Shown here piece after piece: positions 8,942 to 17,861 of a stretch of DNA of 64,000 bases. Positions within the stretch are counted from its first letter, which is position 1. Every line of letters starts with the position of its first letter. Where the stretch lies: the NCBI RefSeq assembly GCF_050589645.1, contig NZ_JBNGOQ010000005.1, forward strand, positions 1-64,000. The letters are read 5' to 3'. The notes under the pieces were generated by a model. The model was not told the origin of the DNA. It saw only the letters and a list, made by a program, of their open reading frames with translations, and searched no databases. Source of the DNA: JBNGOQ01 sp050589645. Its GTDB lineage: Bacteria > Bacteroidota > Bacteroidia > Flavobacteriales > Flavobacteriaceae. The translations under genes and the position numbers were made by a program.

Positions 8942-9745
8942 TCAAATATTGATATGTTGTTCGATAAAGTGGGCTACACCGTGTTCCGAATTCTCCAGGG
9001 TAATATGGTCTGCGATGCGCTTTACCTCTTCACGTGCGTTGCCCACGGCCACCCCGCATCCTACATGTTGCAACATTTCGATGTCATTGTAGTTGTCCCC
9101 AAAGGCGATGACCTCTTCCAAGCTATGGCCACCCGCCATGACCGCACGTATAGCGGAGAGCTTGGAAACGGTTTTTGGGCTTATTTCAATGAGGGTGTCA
9201 TTGGAACGATAGGGCTGCACTACAGTGCCCAAGTATTCCTGGAGTTCCAGGAAGATGCTATCAATGGTATCTTGGGTCCCCATGAGCATCAGTTTGTGCG
9301 CCCCAATATTGCGTTGTCCCCAATCTTCCAGGGTGTCCGGCGTAGGTCTAAAAACGGGAGTGGCCTGGGTATGATGGATTTCCTTCCGTACGCGGGTCGT
9401 GTTATCTTCCACATACCACTCATTACTACGGTAAAGTCCAAGGCCGATACCGCGTTTTTCAGCCATCCGGTAAATTTCCGAAACATCGGACAGGGGTATT
9501 TCGGTCGATGTGAGTTCCTTGCCGTCTTCCCAAATCAACGCACCGTTGTAACAGATCAGGGGTTCGTGTTCGATTCCCATTCTTCTTTGTAAGTAGGTCA
9601 TAGATCGTGGCATTCGGGCAGATACCAAAAGTATCCTCATGGCGTGCTTGATCCTGGAAATCTGGGAAACCGTAAAATCCGAGACATCATTTTTCGTGCT
9701 CAGCAGTGTACCGTCAAGATCGGAACATAAAACTTTATACCGCAT
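8942..9745 (-). CDS. Cof-type HAD-IIB family sugar-phosphate phosphatase
   Basis: 267 residues. HAD motif I 'DLDGTLL' lies at about residues 9-15 with the Asp nucleophile and the acid/base Asp; motif IV is 'FGDNYNDIEML' near residue 215. The Cof-type (IIB) cap lies between them. Such enzymes dephosphorylate sugar phosphates or cofactors such as PLP; the substrate cannot be told. The ATG at 9745 was preferred over a TTG six codons upstream because it fits the family N-terminus and lies two bases after the DUF5916 stop, which suggests translational coupling. Confidence 0.9.
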   Translation of the reverse strand: MRYKVLCSDLDGTLLSTKNDVSDFTVSQISRIKHAMRILLVSARMPRSMTYLQRRMGIEHEPLICYNGALIWEDGKELTSTEIPLSDVSEIYRMAEKRGIGLGLYRSNEWYVEDNTTRVRKEIHHTQATPVFRPTPDTLEDWGQRNIGAHKLMLMGTQDTIDSIFLELQEYLGTVVQPYRSNDTLIEISPKTVSKLSAIRAVMAGGHSLEEVIAFGDNYNDIEMLQHVGCGVAVGNAREEVKRIADHITLENSEHGVAHFIEQHINI

Positions 9746-9747
9746 CC

Positions 9748-11940
9748 TTAAATGTTTAACCAATAGGTAAGCTTAAGATTAATGGAACGGAACCTGGGGG
9801 AAAAACTGTTTACAAAATAGTTGTCGTTATAGACCAGGAACAGATCGGAAAGGGGCGCAAAACGCCATTGCAATCGGGAATTTACCCCTAAATTGTCCCG
9901 TTGATTGCTGTATTGGATCAAGGTAGACCAAAAAAGGGATTTACTAAAGGTTATATCAAATCGCGGACTTATTAGCCAAAGCTCGGCACTTGGAAAGGGG
10001 TCCGGTAAATCTATTCTATCATAATTTAGATTGAGCGTGGCAAAAAAATTGGGTTGTACACGCAGGGACATTCCGGCCTCGACCGAATAAATTTTCCCAT
10101 TAAAGAAGTCCCCAAAGGAAGGTTCTATCCTATAGGAGAAAATTTTTCTCCGGTCAGAGTTGTACTCCAAGGAGAAATTGGTGTAATAGTACCCTTGGTC
10201 CCCGGGAAGCTCCAAGGCCCCATCGGTATCGGTAGGGTCAAAACTCTCCAGTAAGAAGGTAAATCGGTTTTGCATCTCCACTTCCAGTTCTGCCTGGTTC
10301 TTGAACTGAACATTCCATGAGCTCATTAGATTGTAGTCCGTGTTCTTCAGATCTCTTTCGGGGCTCCAGGTCACTATGGGGAAGAATTCGAAGCTGTGGC
10401 TGTTGATGTTTCCGCGTTTGGGCCAAAAAACACGCTCTATGCCCAGGACACCCTTTAAAATATCGTTCCTTCTGATAAAACCCAGATCCGACCTAAAGTC
10501 GTCCTCTACCAGGACCCAGTCCGTAAAAACATTGTAGTTTCTAGTATTGTACTGGAGGTTTGCCCCAAGGGAAAGATCGTTGCCACTGCTGTTGGGCTGA
10601 AAGGACTTGTGGCCGTAAAACCTTCCTACCCAGGTGTTGTCTGCAGAGGCCAGGTTGTAATCCATCCCCACAACCCGATTGTAACGATCCTCCTCGGCAA
10701 CAAAATCATAATCCTTAAACGACTGTCTGTTGATAAAAAAGAAGCCGATATTAGATCGGGCAAACACCCTTTTCTGCAAGGCCAACATGGCGTTGTTGTT
10801 CGAGGGGATTTCGTTTGCCAGGTCTTCCTCGGTCTGGACGTTCAAAAAGCCCAACCGCCAATTCTGATTCAGTTTGCCGCTGAGGCGTACGCCCGCTAGA
10901 ATACGGTTTTCAATGGAATTGTCAGCCGTATCCGTGGCAATTCCGATACGCCTGGAGAAGAAGGGGTTGGCATCCCTACCGCCCCCAAAGCTGGAAAAGA
11001 GGTCACTGTTATCTATAAAAAACTGCCGGCGTTCCGGAAGGGATATTTCAAAACGCGTCAGGTTCGTGAAAATATTGTCCACCTCCACATTCGAAAAATC
11101 CGGGTTTACGGTAATATCCAGATTTAGCCCATTTCCAATCGAAATTTTGGCATCGCCCCCCACTTTAAAATCCGTTTGATCATCGTCGGTTTCAAAATCC
11201 TTTTGGGCTATGGTATTGATATAGGGTATTATGGCCAAGGGCGTTCTCGATTTTCCCAAGGGTCTTTCGAACACCATGTCGCCCATAAAGGCCAAACTAA
11301 AAATAAGTTGGTTCCTGGGGATGTTTATCCAGGTGCTCTGCTCGTTGGACTGTGTATCGAAGCGATAACTATTGAAACGCCATTTGGTCTCTCCTTCCCT
11401 GAATTTAAAGGAGGTCAGCGGGATGACCATTTCCGAAGTGTAGTACGTATCATAGATTTTTGAATCCCCTTTCCACTTTACGTCCCAAGTGGTATTAAAA
11501 CCACCGGTGCCTCCACCACCCCCTGAAATTAGTCCTTCTCTCCGTACACCTAAAGGATTGGTGCCGAACATAAAAGCAGTGGTGCCATCGTTAAAGGTGT
11601 CAAAAAGCAAGGTGATGTTATCACTATTGCCTGCCCTGAAATCCCTTCTGAGCGACTCGATAGCATAGTTTTTACCGTCCGCATAGACGGTTATCCCGAT
11701 ATAAAGGTTTTTATCATCGTACAACATTTTGATATCGGTCTGTTGCCGTGCCTGAATGGAATCTAGCGGAAAGTACTCCCAAAAATCAGCAGCACTTTCA
11801 GCAGTTGCCCAGATAGGCTCGTCCAATACACCATCCGGGGAAATGGGCTCGGAAATATGTTTTACCGTAAATTTTTTGTTTTGTCCTAAGGCGAAGCTCG
11901 CCACCAATAAAATAGTAAAGAGGGAAGATATACTCTTCAT
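9748..11940 (-). CDS. DUF5916 outer-membrane beta-barrel protein with N-terminal CBM9-like domain
   Basis: 730 residues from the ATG at 11940; a TTG one codon earlier is unlikely. A signal peptide (MKSISSLFTILLVASFALGQ) is followed by a carbohydrate-binding family 9-like domain at about 25-230 ('DGVLDEPIW', 'LYIGITVYA', 'LLFDTFNDG'). The remaining 500 residues are a beta-barrel-like region of alternating aromatic strands ending in an aromatic residue-rich terminus. Members of this family sit in the outer membrane of Bacteroidota, often near peptidase or polysaccharide genes, with no proven role. It leads a minus-strand group with the HAD phosphatase and DUF819 genes. Confidence 0.88.
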   Translation of the reverse strand: MKSISSLFTILLVASFALGQNKKFTVKHISEPISPDGVLDEPIWATAESAADFWEYFPLDSIQARQQTDIKMLYDDKNLYIGITVYADGKNYAIESLRRDFRAGNSDNITLLFDTFNDGTTAFMFGTNPLGVRREGLISGGGGGTGGFNTTWDVKWKGDSKIYDTYYTSEMVIPLTSFKFREGETKWRFNSYRFDTQSNEQSTWINIPRNQLIFSLAFMGDMVFERPLGKSRTPLAIIPYINTIAQKDFETDDDQTDFKVGGDAKISIGNGLNLDITVNPDFSNVEVDNIFTNLTRFEISLPERRQFFIDNSDLFSSFGGGRDANPFFSRRIGIATDTADNSIENRILAGVRLSGKLNQNWRLGFLNVQTEEDLANEIPSNNNAMLALQKRVFARSNIGFFFINRQSFKDYDFVAEEDRYNRVVGMDYNLASADNTWVGRFYGHKSFQPNSSGNDLSLGANLQYNTRNYNVFTDWVLVEDDFRSDLGFIRRNDILKGVLGIERVFWPKRGNINSHSFEFFPIVTWSPERDLKNTDYNLMSSWNVQFKNQAELEVEMQNRFTFLLESFDPTDTDGALELPGDQGYYYTNFSLEYNSDRRKIFSYRIEPSFGDFFNGKIYSVEAGMSLRVQPNFFATLNLNYDRIDLPDPFPSAELWLISPRFDITFSKSLFWSTLIQYSNQRDNLGVNSRLQWRFAPLSDLFLVYNDNYFVNSFSPRFRSINLKLTYWLNI

Positions 11941-12025
11941 CAAGTTGGGATTAGTCGGTCAAATTTAAGGGAATATGTCGTTAAAAAAATCCCAAAATTT
12001 AGCCAATATATCCACTGGAACCGCC

Positions 12026-14275
12026 TTATGGAGCGGTATTTTTGAATTTTTTCTTTCGTTTCTTTTTCGGATTTTTGAAGAGGCGCTTAAAAAAACCATC
12101 GCGCTTTATCGGCTTACAGTCCAATTTTTCAAGTACGGAGGATGGGGGTGTTTCGAATTTGGCCTTGGTTATCGGGTCAAAATAACGATCCTTGTTCATT
12201 TTTTGCAAAAACAGAGCAAATATGGGAAGTGCGGCGTTGGCGCCCTGGCCAAGGGCGGTACTTTTAAATCCGATCTCATGGTGATCGGAACCTACCCAGG
12301 TGATATGAACCAGCTTGGGGGTGATGCCTACAAACCAGGCATCCTTGTTGTTTTGGGTGGTACCGGTCTTTCCGGCAATGGCGTTCCTTAAGCCGTATTT
12401 TGAACGTATTCTAACGGCAGTACCTTGGTCCACAGTTGCTTTCATCATCTCCAACATGAGCATTCTGTTTTCCTCGGAGAAAGCGCTTTTTTCGCTGAGC
12501 TTCGGTTCGAAGGTGGCCAAGATCGAGTCCTTTTCATCAGTTATCCCAGTGATAAGCATGGGTGTTACAGGAACGCCATGGTTCACATAGCTGGCGTAGG
12601 CGCCGGCCAGTTCTTTAATTGTGATTTCGCCCGTACCAAGGGCCAAAGAGGGCTGCTCTGGAAGTGGGGTACGGATTCCCATCCGTTGTGCCTGGTCGAG
12701 GACGGCGGGAATTCCCGTTTTCTCCATTACCTTCACGGCGACAGTGTTAACGGAATTGCTTAGGGCTTCCTGCATGGAATAGTTGAGATAGGTCTCGTCC
12801 TTGTCGTCCGAATTGCCGGGAGACCAACCCTCCATATTCTTATACTCCACTTGTTGCGCGGAGAAATAGGTGCAGGGACTTATTCCCTGCTCCAGGGCGG
12901 CGGTATAGAGAATGGGCTTAAAGGTAGAACCCACCTGTCTCTTACTCTGTGAAATGTGGTCGTACTTGAAATGTTTAAAATTGATGCCCCCGATCCAGGT
13001 TTTTACTGCCCCTGTCTTTGGGTCCAATCCCAAAGAACCCATATTCAGGAACTTCATATAATGGGCAATACTATCCAAGGTACTGGCCTGCACTGTTTTT
13101 TTTTCCTTCCATTCTGAAAGCACCATGGTTTTCTTCAGGTGAAGAGAATCCCAGGCTTGTTTATGACTCAGTCCATCTTGGATCATCCTTTTGTAGGGAG
13201 CCGAATTCCGTACCGTCTTTTCGATCAATCGGGTGTTGGCGATCCAGGGAGCGGAGGACCCGAAGCTTTTTTCAAAGCTCTTTTGGAGGGATTTCATATG
13301 CACTTCCATAGCACCTTCGGCAAGGAGTTGCATCCGGTGATCCAGAGTGGTATAGATCCTCAACCCGGAGGTATAGATATTGTAATTTTCACCATTTTCA
13401 TTCTGCTGCTTGCACCATTGTACCAGCTGTTTCCTAACTTCTTCCCTAAAATAGGGCGCCAAACCGGCATGGTAGTCGAAAGTGCGATAGTTGAGTACCA
13501 GCGGGAGTTGATTTAGGCTGTCCTTTTGTTTTTCGGAAAGGAACCCTGCAGAGTACATGGATTGTATTACCAGGTTTCGACGGTTTTGGCTGGCCTCTGG
13601 AAAGATGCGCGGATTATAACCATAAGTAGCCTTAAGCATTCCTACCAGTACGGCAGCCTCTTCAATGGTAAGTTGTGCTGCGCGCTTATTGAAAAATTTA
13701 AGGGAGGCACTTTCTATACCAAAGGTGTTGTCCCCAAAGGAAACGGTGTTCAGGTACAGATTTATGATTTCTTTTTTGTCGTACCCATCTTCCAATCGGG
13801 AGGCGATGATCATTTCCTTTATTTTATCCACAACGAGATTGGACTTTTCCCTGTCCCGACGGGGATACATGTTTTTGGCCAATTGCTGTGTCAGGGTGCT
13901 ACCCCCACCCGAAGACCTGTCTTGCAAGAGCAAGGTCCTGAAAAACACCCGAAAAAGACTTTTGTAGTCTACCCCTGAATGTTCGTAAAAGCGCTTGTCC
14001 TCTATGGCAATCAGGGCATCGACCAAATGTTTTGGAAACGCTTCGTAGGGAATGGGTTGGCGGTCAAACAAATAATATTTCCCGATCAACACACTGTCGG
14101 CCGTGTATACCTCAGAAGCCTTTTGATATCTAAAATCGGACAGTTCTTCCCCATTGGGCAGTTTGCCCCAGGCGCCCAGATAGATACTCAGAAAAAACAG
14201 CACAGCTGCCGTTCCCACGACCAATAGGGCCCTAAATGCATATTTTAGGTACAAGGACCTATTTTTTTTAAACAT
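12026..14275 (-). CDS. Bifunctional penicillin-binding protein (PBP1A-type), transglycosylase and transpeptidase
   Basis: 749 residues, polymerising and cross-linking peptidoglycan. A cytosolic stub and one membrane helix (about residues 11-30) anchor it. The GT51 domain shows 'AIEDKRFYEHSGVD' with the catalytic Glu near residue 92, 'GGSTLTQQLAKN' near 123 and 'KEIINLYLN'. The transpeptidase domain shows the SxxK motif in 'GSTFKPILYT' near 448, SxN as 'SNS' near 507 and 'KTGTTQ' near 635. All catalytic motifs are present. The C-terminus is a strongly basic Lys/Arg tail. The gene stands 85 bases before the DUF5916 gene on the same strand. Confidence 0.93.
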   Translation of the reverse strand: MFKKNRSLYLKYAFRALLVVGTAAVLFFLSIYLGAWGKLPNGEELSDFRYQKASEVYTADSVLIGKYYLFDRQPIPYEAFPKHLVDALIAIEDKRFYEHSGVDYKSLFRVFFRTLLLQDRSSGGGSTLTQQLAKNMYPRRDREKSNLVVDKIKEMIIASRLEDGYDKKEIINLYLNTVSFGDNTFGIESASLKFFNKRAAQLTIEEAAVLVGMLKATYGYNPRIFPEASQNRRNLVIQSMYSAGFLSEKQKDSLNQLPLVLNYRTFDYHAGLAPYFREEVRKQLVQWCKQQNENGENYNIYTSGLRIYTTLDHRMQLLAEGAMEVHMKSLQKSFEKSFGSSAPWIANTRLIEKTVRNSAPYKRMIQDGLSHKQAWDSLHLKKTMVLSEWKEKKTVQASTLDSIAHYMKFLNMGSLGLDPKTGAVKTWIGGINFKHFKYDHISQSKRQVGSTFKPILYTAALEQGISPCTYFSAQQVEYKNMEGWSPGNSDDKDETYLNYSMQEALSNSVNTVAVKVMEKTGIPAVLDQAQRMGIRTPLPEQPSLALGTGEITIKELAGAYASYVNHGVPVTPMLITGITDEKDSILATFEPKLSEKSAFSEENRMLMLEMMKATVDQGTAVRIRSKYGLRNAIAGKTGTTQNNKDAWFVGITPKLVHITWVGSDHHEIGFKSTALGQGANAALPIFALFLQKMNKDRYFDPITKAKFETPPSSVLEKLDCKPIKRDGFFKRLFKNPKKKRKKKFKNTAP

Positions 14276-14359
14276 GATATGCAGTTACTTGCGAACGCAA
14301 TATCCAAATTAAAAACAAAAACATGGCATTCCTTAACAATAGATTAAAGTACGTTTTTC

Positions 14360-14367
14360 TACTTTTG
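14360..14367 (+). promoter_or_regulatory. TAnnTTTG -7 element before the S1/P1 nuclease gene
   Basis: TACTTTTG ends 15 bases before the ATG at 14383. A longer in-frame start at 14323 lies upstream of this element, so the element favours the ATG at 14383. No well-spaced TTG was found. Confidence 0.45.
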
Positions 14368-14382
14368 AAAAAATTAAGACCC

Positions 14383-15156
14383 ATGAAAAAACTTACTGTC
14401 CTTTTACTGTTTTCAGTTCAAATCTCTTTTGGAAACACTGTGTTTTGGGCCAAAACGGGGCATCGCGTAACCGGAGAAGTGGCAGAGAAGCATCTCAGCG
14501 GAAAGGCCAAACGCGCAATCAAAAAATTATTGGATGGAGAAAGTCTGGCTTTGGTATCCACTTTTGCGGACGAAATCAAGGCAGATAGGAGTTTTGCCAA
14601 GTTCAGTGCTTGGCATTACGTAAATTTTCCGGCAGACAAGAAATATACCGAGGTGGAACCCAGTGAATATGGCGATGTGGTGATGGGGATAGAAAAATGC
14701 ATTGCCATTGTAAAGGATGATACCAGCAGTAAAGCGGACAAAGTCTTCTATTTGAAAATGTTGGTACACCTGATGGGCGACCTGCACCAACCCATGCATG
14801 TGGGCAGGGCGGCCGATAAAGGGGGCAATGATATCCAGATTCAATGGTTTGGCAAGGGCACCAACCTACACCGTCTTTGGGACCAGGATTTGATCGATTC
14901 GTATGGAATGAGCTATTCCGAACTTACGGACAACTTGCCAAAATTATCTAAGGATGAGCAGAAAGCCGTTCAGCAAGGCACAGTCTATGACTGGGTAGAG
15001 GAATCCCAGGAACTGGCCAACGAATTGTATGGTTCCTTGGAGGTAGGGGAGCAATTGGGCTACCCGTATGCCTATAAATATACCAATACGGTCCGGGATC
15101 AACTATTGAAGGGCGGATTGCGGTTGGCCATGGTCCTCAATGACATTTTTAAATAA
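14383..15156 (+). CDS. S1/P1 nuclease family protein, exported
   Basis: 257 residues from the ATG at 14383. The signal peptide ends just before 'FWAKTGHRVTGEVAEKHL', the conserved N-terminal Trp/His zinc ligand region. Later ligands are visible in 'AWHYVNF', 'HLMGDLHQPMHVG', 'DKGGND' and 'NLHRLWD'. S1/P1 enzymes are tri-zinc single-strand nucleases and 3'-nucleotidases; an exported one can recover phosphate and nucleosides outside the cell. The upstream in-frame start at 14323 was rejected because it adds 20 non-signal residues and lies before a promoter-like element. The stop is 3 bases from the stop of the opposing AlkB gene. Confidence 0.92.
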   Translation: MKKLTVLLLFSVQISFGNTVFWAKTGHRVTGEVAEKHLSGKAKRAIKKLLDGESLALVSTFADEIKADRSFAKFSAWHYVNFPADKKYTEVEPSEYGDVVMGIEKCIAIVKDDTSSKADKVFYLKMLVHLMGDLHQPMHVGRAADKGGNDIQIQWFGKGTNLHRLWDQDLIDSYGMSYSELTDNLPKLSKDEQKAVQQGTVYDWVEESQELANELYGSLEVGEQLGYPYAYKYTNTVRDQLLKGGLRLAMVLNDIFK

Positions 15157-15159
15157 AGG

Positions 15160-15744
15160 CTAGCGAATTATTCGGAAGGTAAGATTGATTCTGGGGCCTA
15201 CGTCCTTTAAGGTCTTGGGAACCTGATGCAACCAATGGTGCTGTGTTGCTCCCTGCATGATCAGCAAACTTCCGTTTCCGAGAATCATTTTGTGTTTTAA
15301 GTTCTTATTTTTTCGATGTTTCAGCTGAAAAGTGCGCTCCTGCCCCAAACTGAGCGAGGCAATGATCGGGTTACGGCCCAATTCTTTTTCATTATCCGCA
15401 TGCCAACCATTACTGTCCCTGCCATTTCGGTAAAGGTTTAAAAGACAACTTGTAAACCGGGTTTGTACCCGATGTTCCAACTTCTCCTTTAACAAAAGGA
15501 GTTCTGGCGTAAATTTATGCGGTCGCATGGTGATATTGGAATAGGAATAGGGCTTGTCATTATCACCGTAAAGTGCTGTTAACCTTGGTTGGGGGTAGGT
15601 TTTTCCAAATACGGAGATGGCATCCTGTTGCCAGGGCACGGTTTTCATGAATAGCCCAAAATACCGATTTGCTTCGTCCGAAGACAAAAAATACGGGCAA
15701 TAGCTGATTTCGCTATCGGGCAGATCCAATCGAAATTCTTCCAT
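15160..15744 (-). CDS. AlkB-type alpha-ketoglutarate-dependent dioxygenase
   Basis: 194 residues, Fe(II)/2-oxoglutarate enzyme that removes alkyl damage from nucleic acid bases. The iron and cosubstrate motifs are visible: 'WHADNEKELG' (HxD), 'HHWLHQVPK' (distal His) and 'GPRINLTFR' (RxxxxxR). The N-terminal substrate lid 'YGDNDKPYSYS' resembles the ALKBH2/3-like bacterial form. It lies 11 bases after the AraC-type regulator on the same strand, so the pair may be cotranscribed. Regulation by damage is inference. Confidence 0.92.
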   Translation of the reverse strand: MEEFRLDLPDSEISYCPYFLSSDEANRYFGLFMKTVPWQQDAISVFGKTYPQPRLTALYGDNDKPYSYSNITMRPHKFTPELLLLKEKLEHRVQTRFTSCLLNLYRNGRDSNGWHADNEKELGRNPIIASLSLGQERTFQLKHRKNKNLKHKMILGNGSLLIMQGATQHHWLHQVPKTLKDVGPRINLTFRIIR

Positions 15745-15755
15745 ATAGCCTGTCG

Positions 15756-16628
15756 TTATTTTAGAACCGTTTTTAGCTCGTTTCTATATTCAGAGGGATT
15801 TTGTCCTGTAAACGTCTTGAACGATTTGTTGAAATGCGAGAAATTATTGAACCCGCTTTCAAAACAAACCTCGGTAATACTGATTGGTTTTTCGGCCAAC
15901 AATTTGGATGCGTGTACCAGCCTGTACTCGTTTACGAACTTGGTAAAGGTCTTATTGGTGATTTTTTTGAAGTAACGGCAAAAGGAAGGAATGGTCATAC
16001 TGACGAGATCGGCAATTTCGGCCAGGTGGATTTCTTCCTGGAAATGAGCTTTAACATAATTGAACACCACATTGATGCGGTCATTGTCCTTGACCTCCGT
16101 TTCCAGGGAAAAACCCTCGGCGTTCAAGACCTTAAAATCTTGTGAATTGCCCAATTCGTTTAAGATGTTCAGAATGGCCAGGAGCCTTTGAAAATCCGTC
16201 TGGTATTCCAGAAACTCTATCTTATCGCCTATTTTTCGTTTGGTATTGCCGTGAAATGCTATTCCGCCCTTGGCCATTTCAAAAAGGCTTTGGATTTTTT
16301 TCATTTCGGGGATGTTGAAAAAATCGTTCCCCAGGAAATCCTGTTTCATATGCACCACCGTCTCGCTTTTGTTCCCGGTTAGCTTGTCGGTGAAGCCACA
16401 ATGGGGCAGATTGGTGCCGATCAGGATAAGGTCCCCATCCGTGTAATAGGATATGTGACTTCCTATTTGGCGTTTTCCACTCCCACCGTTTACGTAGACA
16501 AGTTCTATCTCCGGATGATAATGCCAGATATTGTTCTTATCGCTTTTGCTCTCATCGAACTTCTGATAGGTAAATGAATGCCCAAAATCGGGTTCTATTG
16601 CTTCAAAAGCGGGTTTTTGTTTGATCAT
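15756..16628 (-). CDS. AraC family transcriptional regulator with N-terminal cupin domain
   Basis: 290 residues. The N-terminal 140 residues form a cupin sensor ('IWHYHPEIELVYVNGGSGKRQIG', a broken span of it shown). The C-terminal about 100 residues are the double helix-turn-helix of AraC regulators, ending in the signature 'CFESGFNNFSHFNKSFKTF' and 'GQNPSEYR'. Such proteins usually sense sugars or small organic ligands. A perfect 9-base hairpin lies 27 bases upstream of the start, which could be an autoregulatory site. AlkB follows after 11 bases; whether this regulator controls it is not known. Confidence 0.92.
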   Translation of the reverse strand: MIKQKPAFEAIEPDFGHSFTYQKFDESKSDKNNIWHYHPEIELVYVNGGSGKRQIGSHISYYTDGDLILIGTNLPHCGFTDKLTGNKSETVVHMKQDFLGNDFFNIPEMKKIQSLFEMAKGGIAFHGNTKRKIGDKIEFLEYQTDFQRLLAILNILNELGNSQDFKVLNAEGFSLETEVKDNDRINVVFNYVKAHFQEEIHLAEIADLVSMTIPSFCRYFKKITNKTFTKFVNEYRLVHASKLLAEKPISITEVCFESGFNNFSHFNKSFKTFTGQNPSEYRNELKTVLK

Positions 16629-16654
16629 TCTGCAACGTTTGATACCATAAAATT

Positions 16655-16676
16655 AACTAAGCCAGAAGGCTTAGTT
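16655..16676 (-). promoter_or_regulatory. Perfect hairpin in the leader of the AraC regulator gene
   Basis: AACTAAGCC, a four-base loop, then GGCTTAGTT: nine perfect base pairs, 27 bases before the AraC ATG. No T run follows on the minus strand, so a terminator is less likely than an operator or leader structure. Confidence 0.5.
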
Positions 16677-16798
16677 CTTTGCAAAATTACCTAAAATATG
16701 TGCAAAATTAACCTAATTGAAAATTTAACAATTTATTTACAGTTAAAATACCATATAAATTGGAAAAATAAGCGGTAGTATGCCATTAGCAACCGGAG

Positions 16799-16806
16799 TA
16801 GGTTTG
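16799..16806 (+). promoter_or_regulatory. TAnnTTTG -7 element before the 195-residue exported protein gene
   Basis: TAGGTTTG matches the consensus and gives a leader of about 35 bases to the ATG at 16845. No TTG lies at the usual spacing. Confidence 0.4.
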
Positions 16807-16844
16807 TAGTGTAAATTATTCATTAATCTAAAATTTAGAAAGTT

Positions 16845-17432
16845 ATGAAAGCAATTTTGAAATTTACCGTCGTAATGGCCTTCATGTTTACTACAGTATT
16901 AAGCATGGCCAAGGAACCTAAACTGTATATCGCAGCGGGGAGGGATGCAAAAAGTCTGGTGTTCAGTATGGAAACCCAATCCGATGGGACGTCCATTAAA
17001 TTTGTGGATGCCAAGAACAACCTGATTTATTCCGAACGTATTGCCGATGCAAACGGGTATACCAAGCGATTTGATATGAGCAAATTGGCCGAGGGCAAGT
17101 ACATCTTTGAAATGGAAGATGCTGTACGGGTTATCCAATATACCATTGAGGTGGAAGCCACTAATATGGAGATTATCGAAAAAACGGAAAGAACCAAGCC
17201 GTATTTCAGACGCAAAGGAGACCGGATATACCTTAATCTTTTGAACCTTGACAAAGGTGGGGTTCAGGTAAAAGTGTACGATGGTGACAACAGGTTGATC
17301 TACAAGGAGCTCTTTACCGGGGAACTGGTAGTGGAGAAGGTGTTTAATTTTGAAAGGGCCTTTGAGGACAACTATACGGTTGTAGTAAAGGACAGTAACG
17401 ATACCTACTACGAAGCGGTTATTGTGGAATAG
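16845..17432 (+). CDS. Exported hypothetical protein, beta-rich
   Basis: 195 residues with a clear signal peptide (hydrophobic residues 5-20, cleavage near Met-Ala-Lys at about 22). The mature part has two similar beta-sandwich-like halves, each with a 'vkvyDgdNrLIYkE' type strand pair: 'IKFVDAKNNLIYSERI' in the first and 'VKVYDGDNRLIYKELF' in the second. This internal duplication resembles the secreted Bacteroidota proteins whose domains look like the Por-secretion tail fold, but there is no sorting signal. It is monocistronic, ended by a strong terminator. Function is not known. Confidence 0.8.
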   Translation: MKAILKFTVVMAFMFTTVLSMAKEPKLYIAAGRDAKSLVFSMETQSDGTSIKFVDAKNNLIYSERIADANGYTKRFDMSKLAEGKYIFEMEDAVRVIQYTIEVEATNMEIIEKTERTKPYFRRKGDRIYLNLLNLDKGGVQVKVYDGDNRLIYKELFTGELVVEKVFNFERAFEDNYTVVVKDSNDTYYEAVIVE

Positions 17433-17467
17433 TTGGATTAGGTTTAGTTGGTTTTATTCAAGGAAAG

Positions 17468-17493
17468 GAGGCTCGAAAGAGCCTCTTTTTTTT
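17468..17493. terminator. Rho-independent terminator
   Basis: GAGGCTC, GAAA loop, GAGCCTC and then eight T. It ends the exported hypothetical protein gene. The GNRA-type tetraloop makes the stem stable. Confidence 0.9.
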
Positions 17494-17500
17494 GCCCTTA

Positions 17501-17860
17501 CTAAAATTGCAAATACCAATAGGCCCAGTAGATCAATCCGAACTGAAGGGGTATCCGTAGCACAAGGATCCATTTGGGAATACCGGCTGCCGCTTTTTTA
17601 CTGGAAAGCATATAGAAATGAACGGCCAAAAATGCAAACAACATGAGCATGATGCCATAGAGGGCAGTATCCTTTACTTGTGGAATGCAGACCCCGATCC
17701 CCAATAGAATTTCAAATACCCCACTAAGCCAAACCAGTAAACGGTGGTTGGGTAAATACCTTGGCATTATCCGCATATAGGCCTTCGGATAGATGAAGTG
17801 CATGGTTCCGGCCACAACGTACATGCCCGCCATGAAATAGAGGTGCCATGGGAAGGCCAT
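17501..17860 (-). CDS. DoxX-like family membrane protein
   Basis: 119 residues from the ATG at 17860; a TTG six codons upstream would overlap the preceding gene. Four hydrophobic segments are visible, with 'HFIYPKAYMRIMPRYLP' after the first and 'GVFEILLGIGV' in the second, which matches the DoxX/DoxD-like family. These are small quinone- or redox-associated membrane proteins without a settled role. The ATG is one base after the stop of the DUF885 gene, so the two are very likely translationally coupled. Confidence 0.85.
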   Translation of the reverse strand: MAFPWHLYFMAGMYVVAGTMHFIYPKAYMRIMPRYLPNHRLLVWLSGVFEILLGIGVCIPQVKDTALYGIMLMLFAFLAVHFYMLSSKKAAAGIPKWILVLRIPLQFGLIYWAYWYLQF

Positions 17861-17861
17861 A

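Noticed and set aside
8954..9592. 212-codon plus-strand frame opposite the HAD phosphatase gene
   Set aside because: The minus-strand frame has clear HAD motifs; the plus frame has no family features.
15156..15160. Missing terminators at tail-to-tail stops (also at 46089/46093 and 59392/59396)
   Set aside because: Three-base spacing leaves no room for hairpins; stop-to-stop packing is common in compact genomes and is not a feature by itself.
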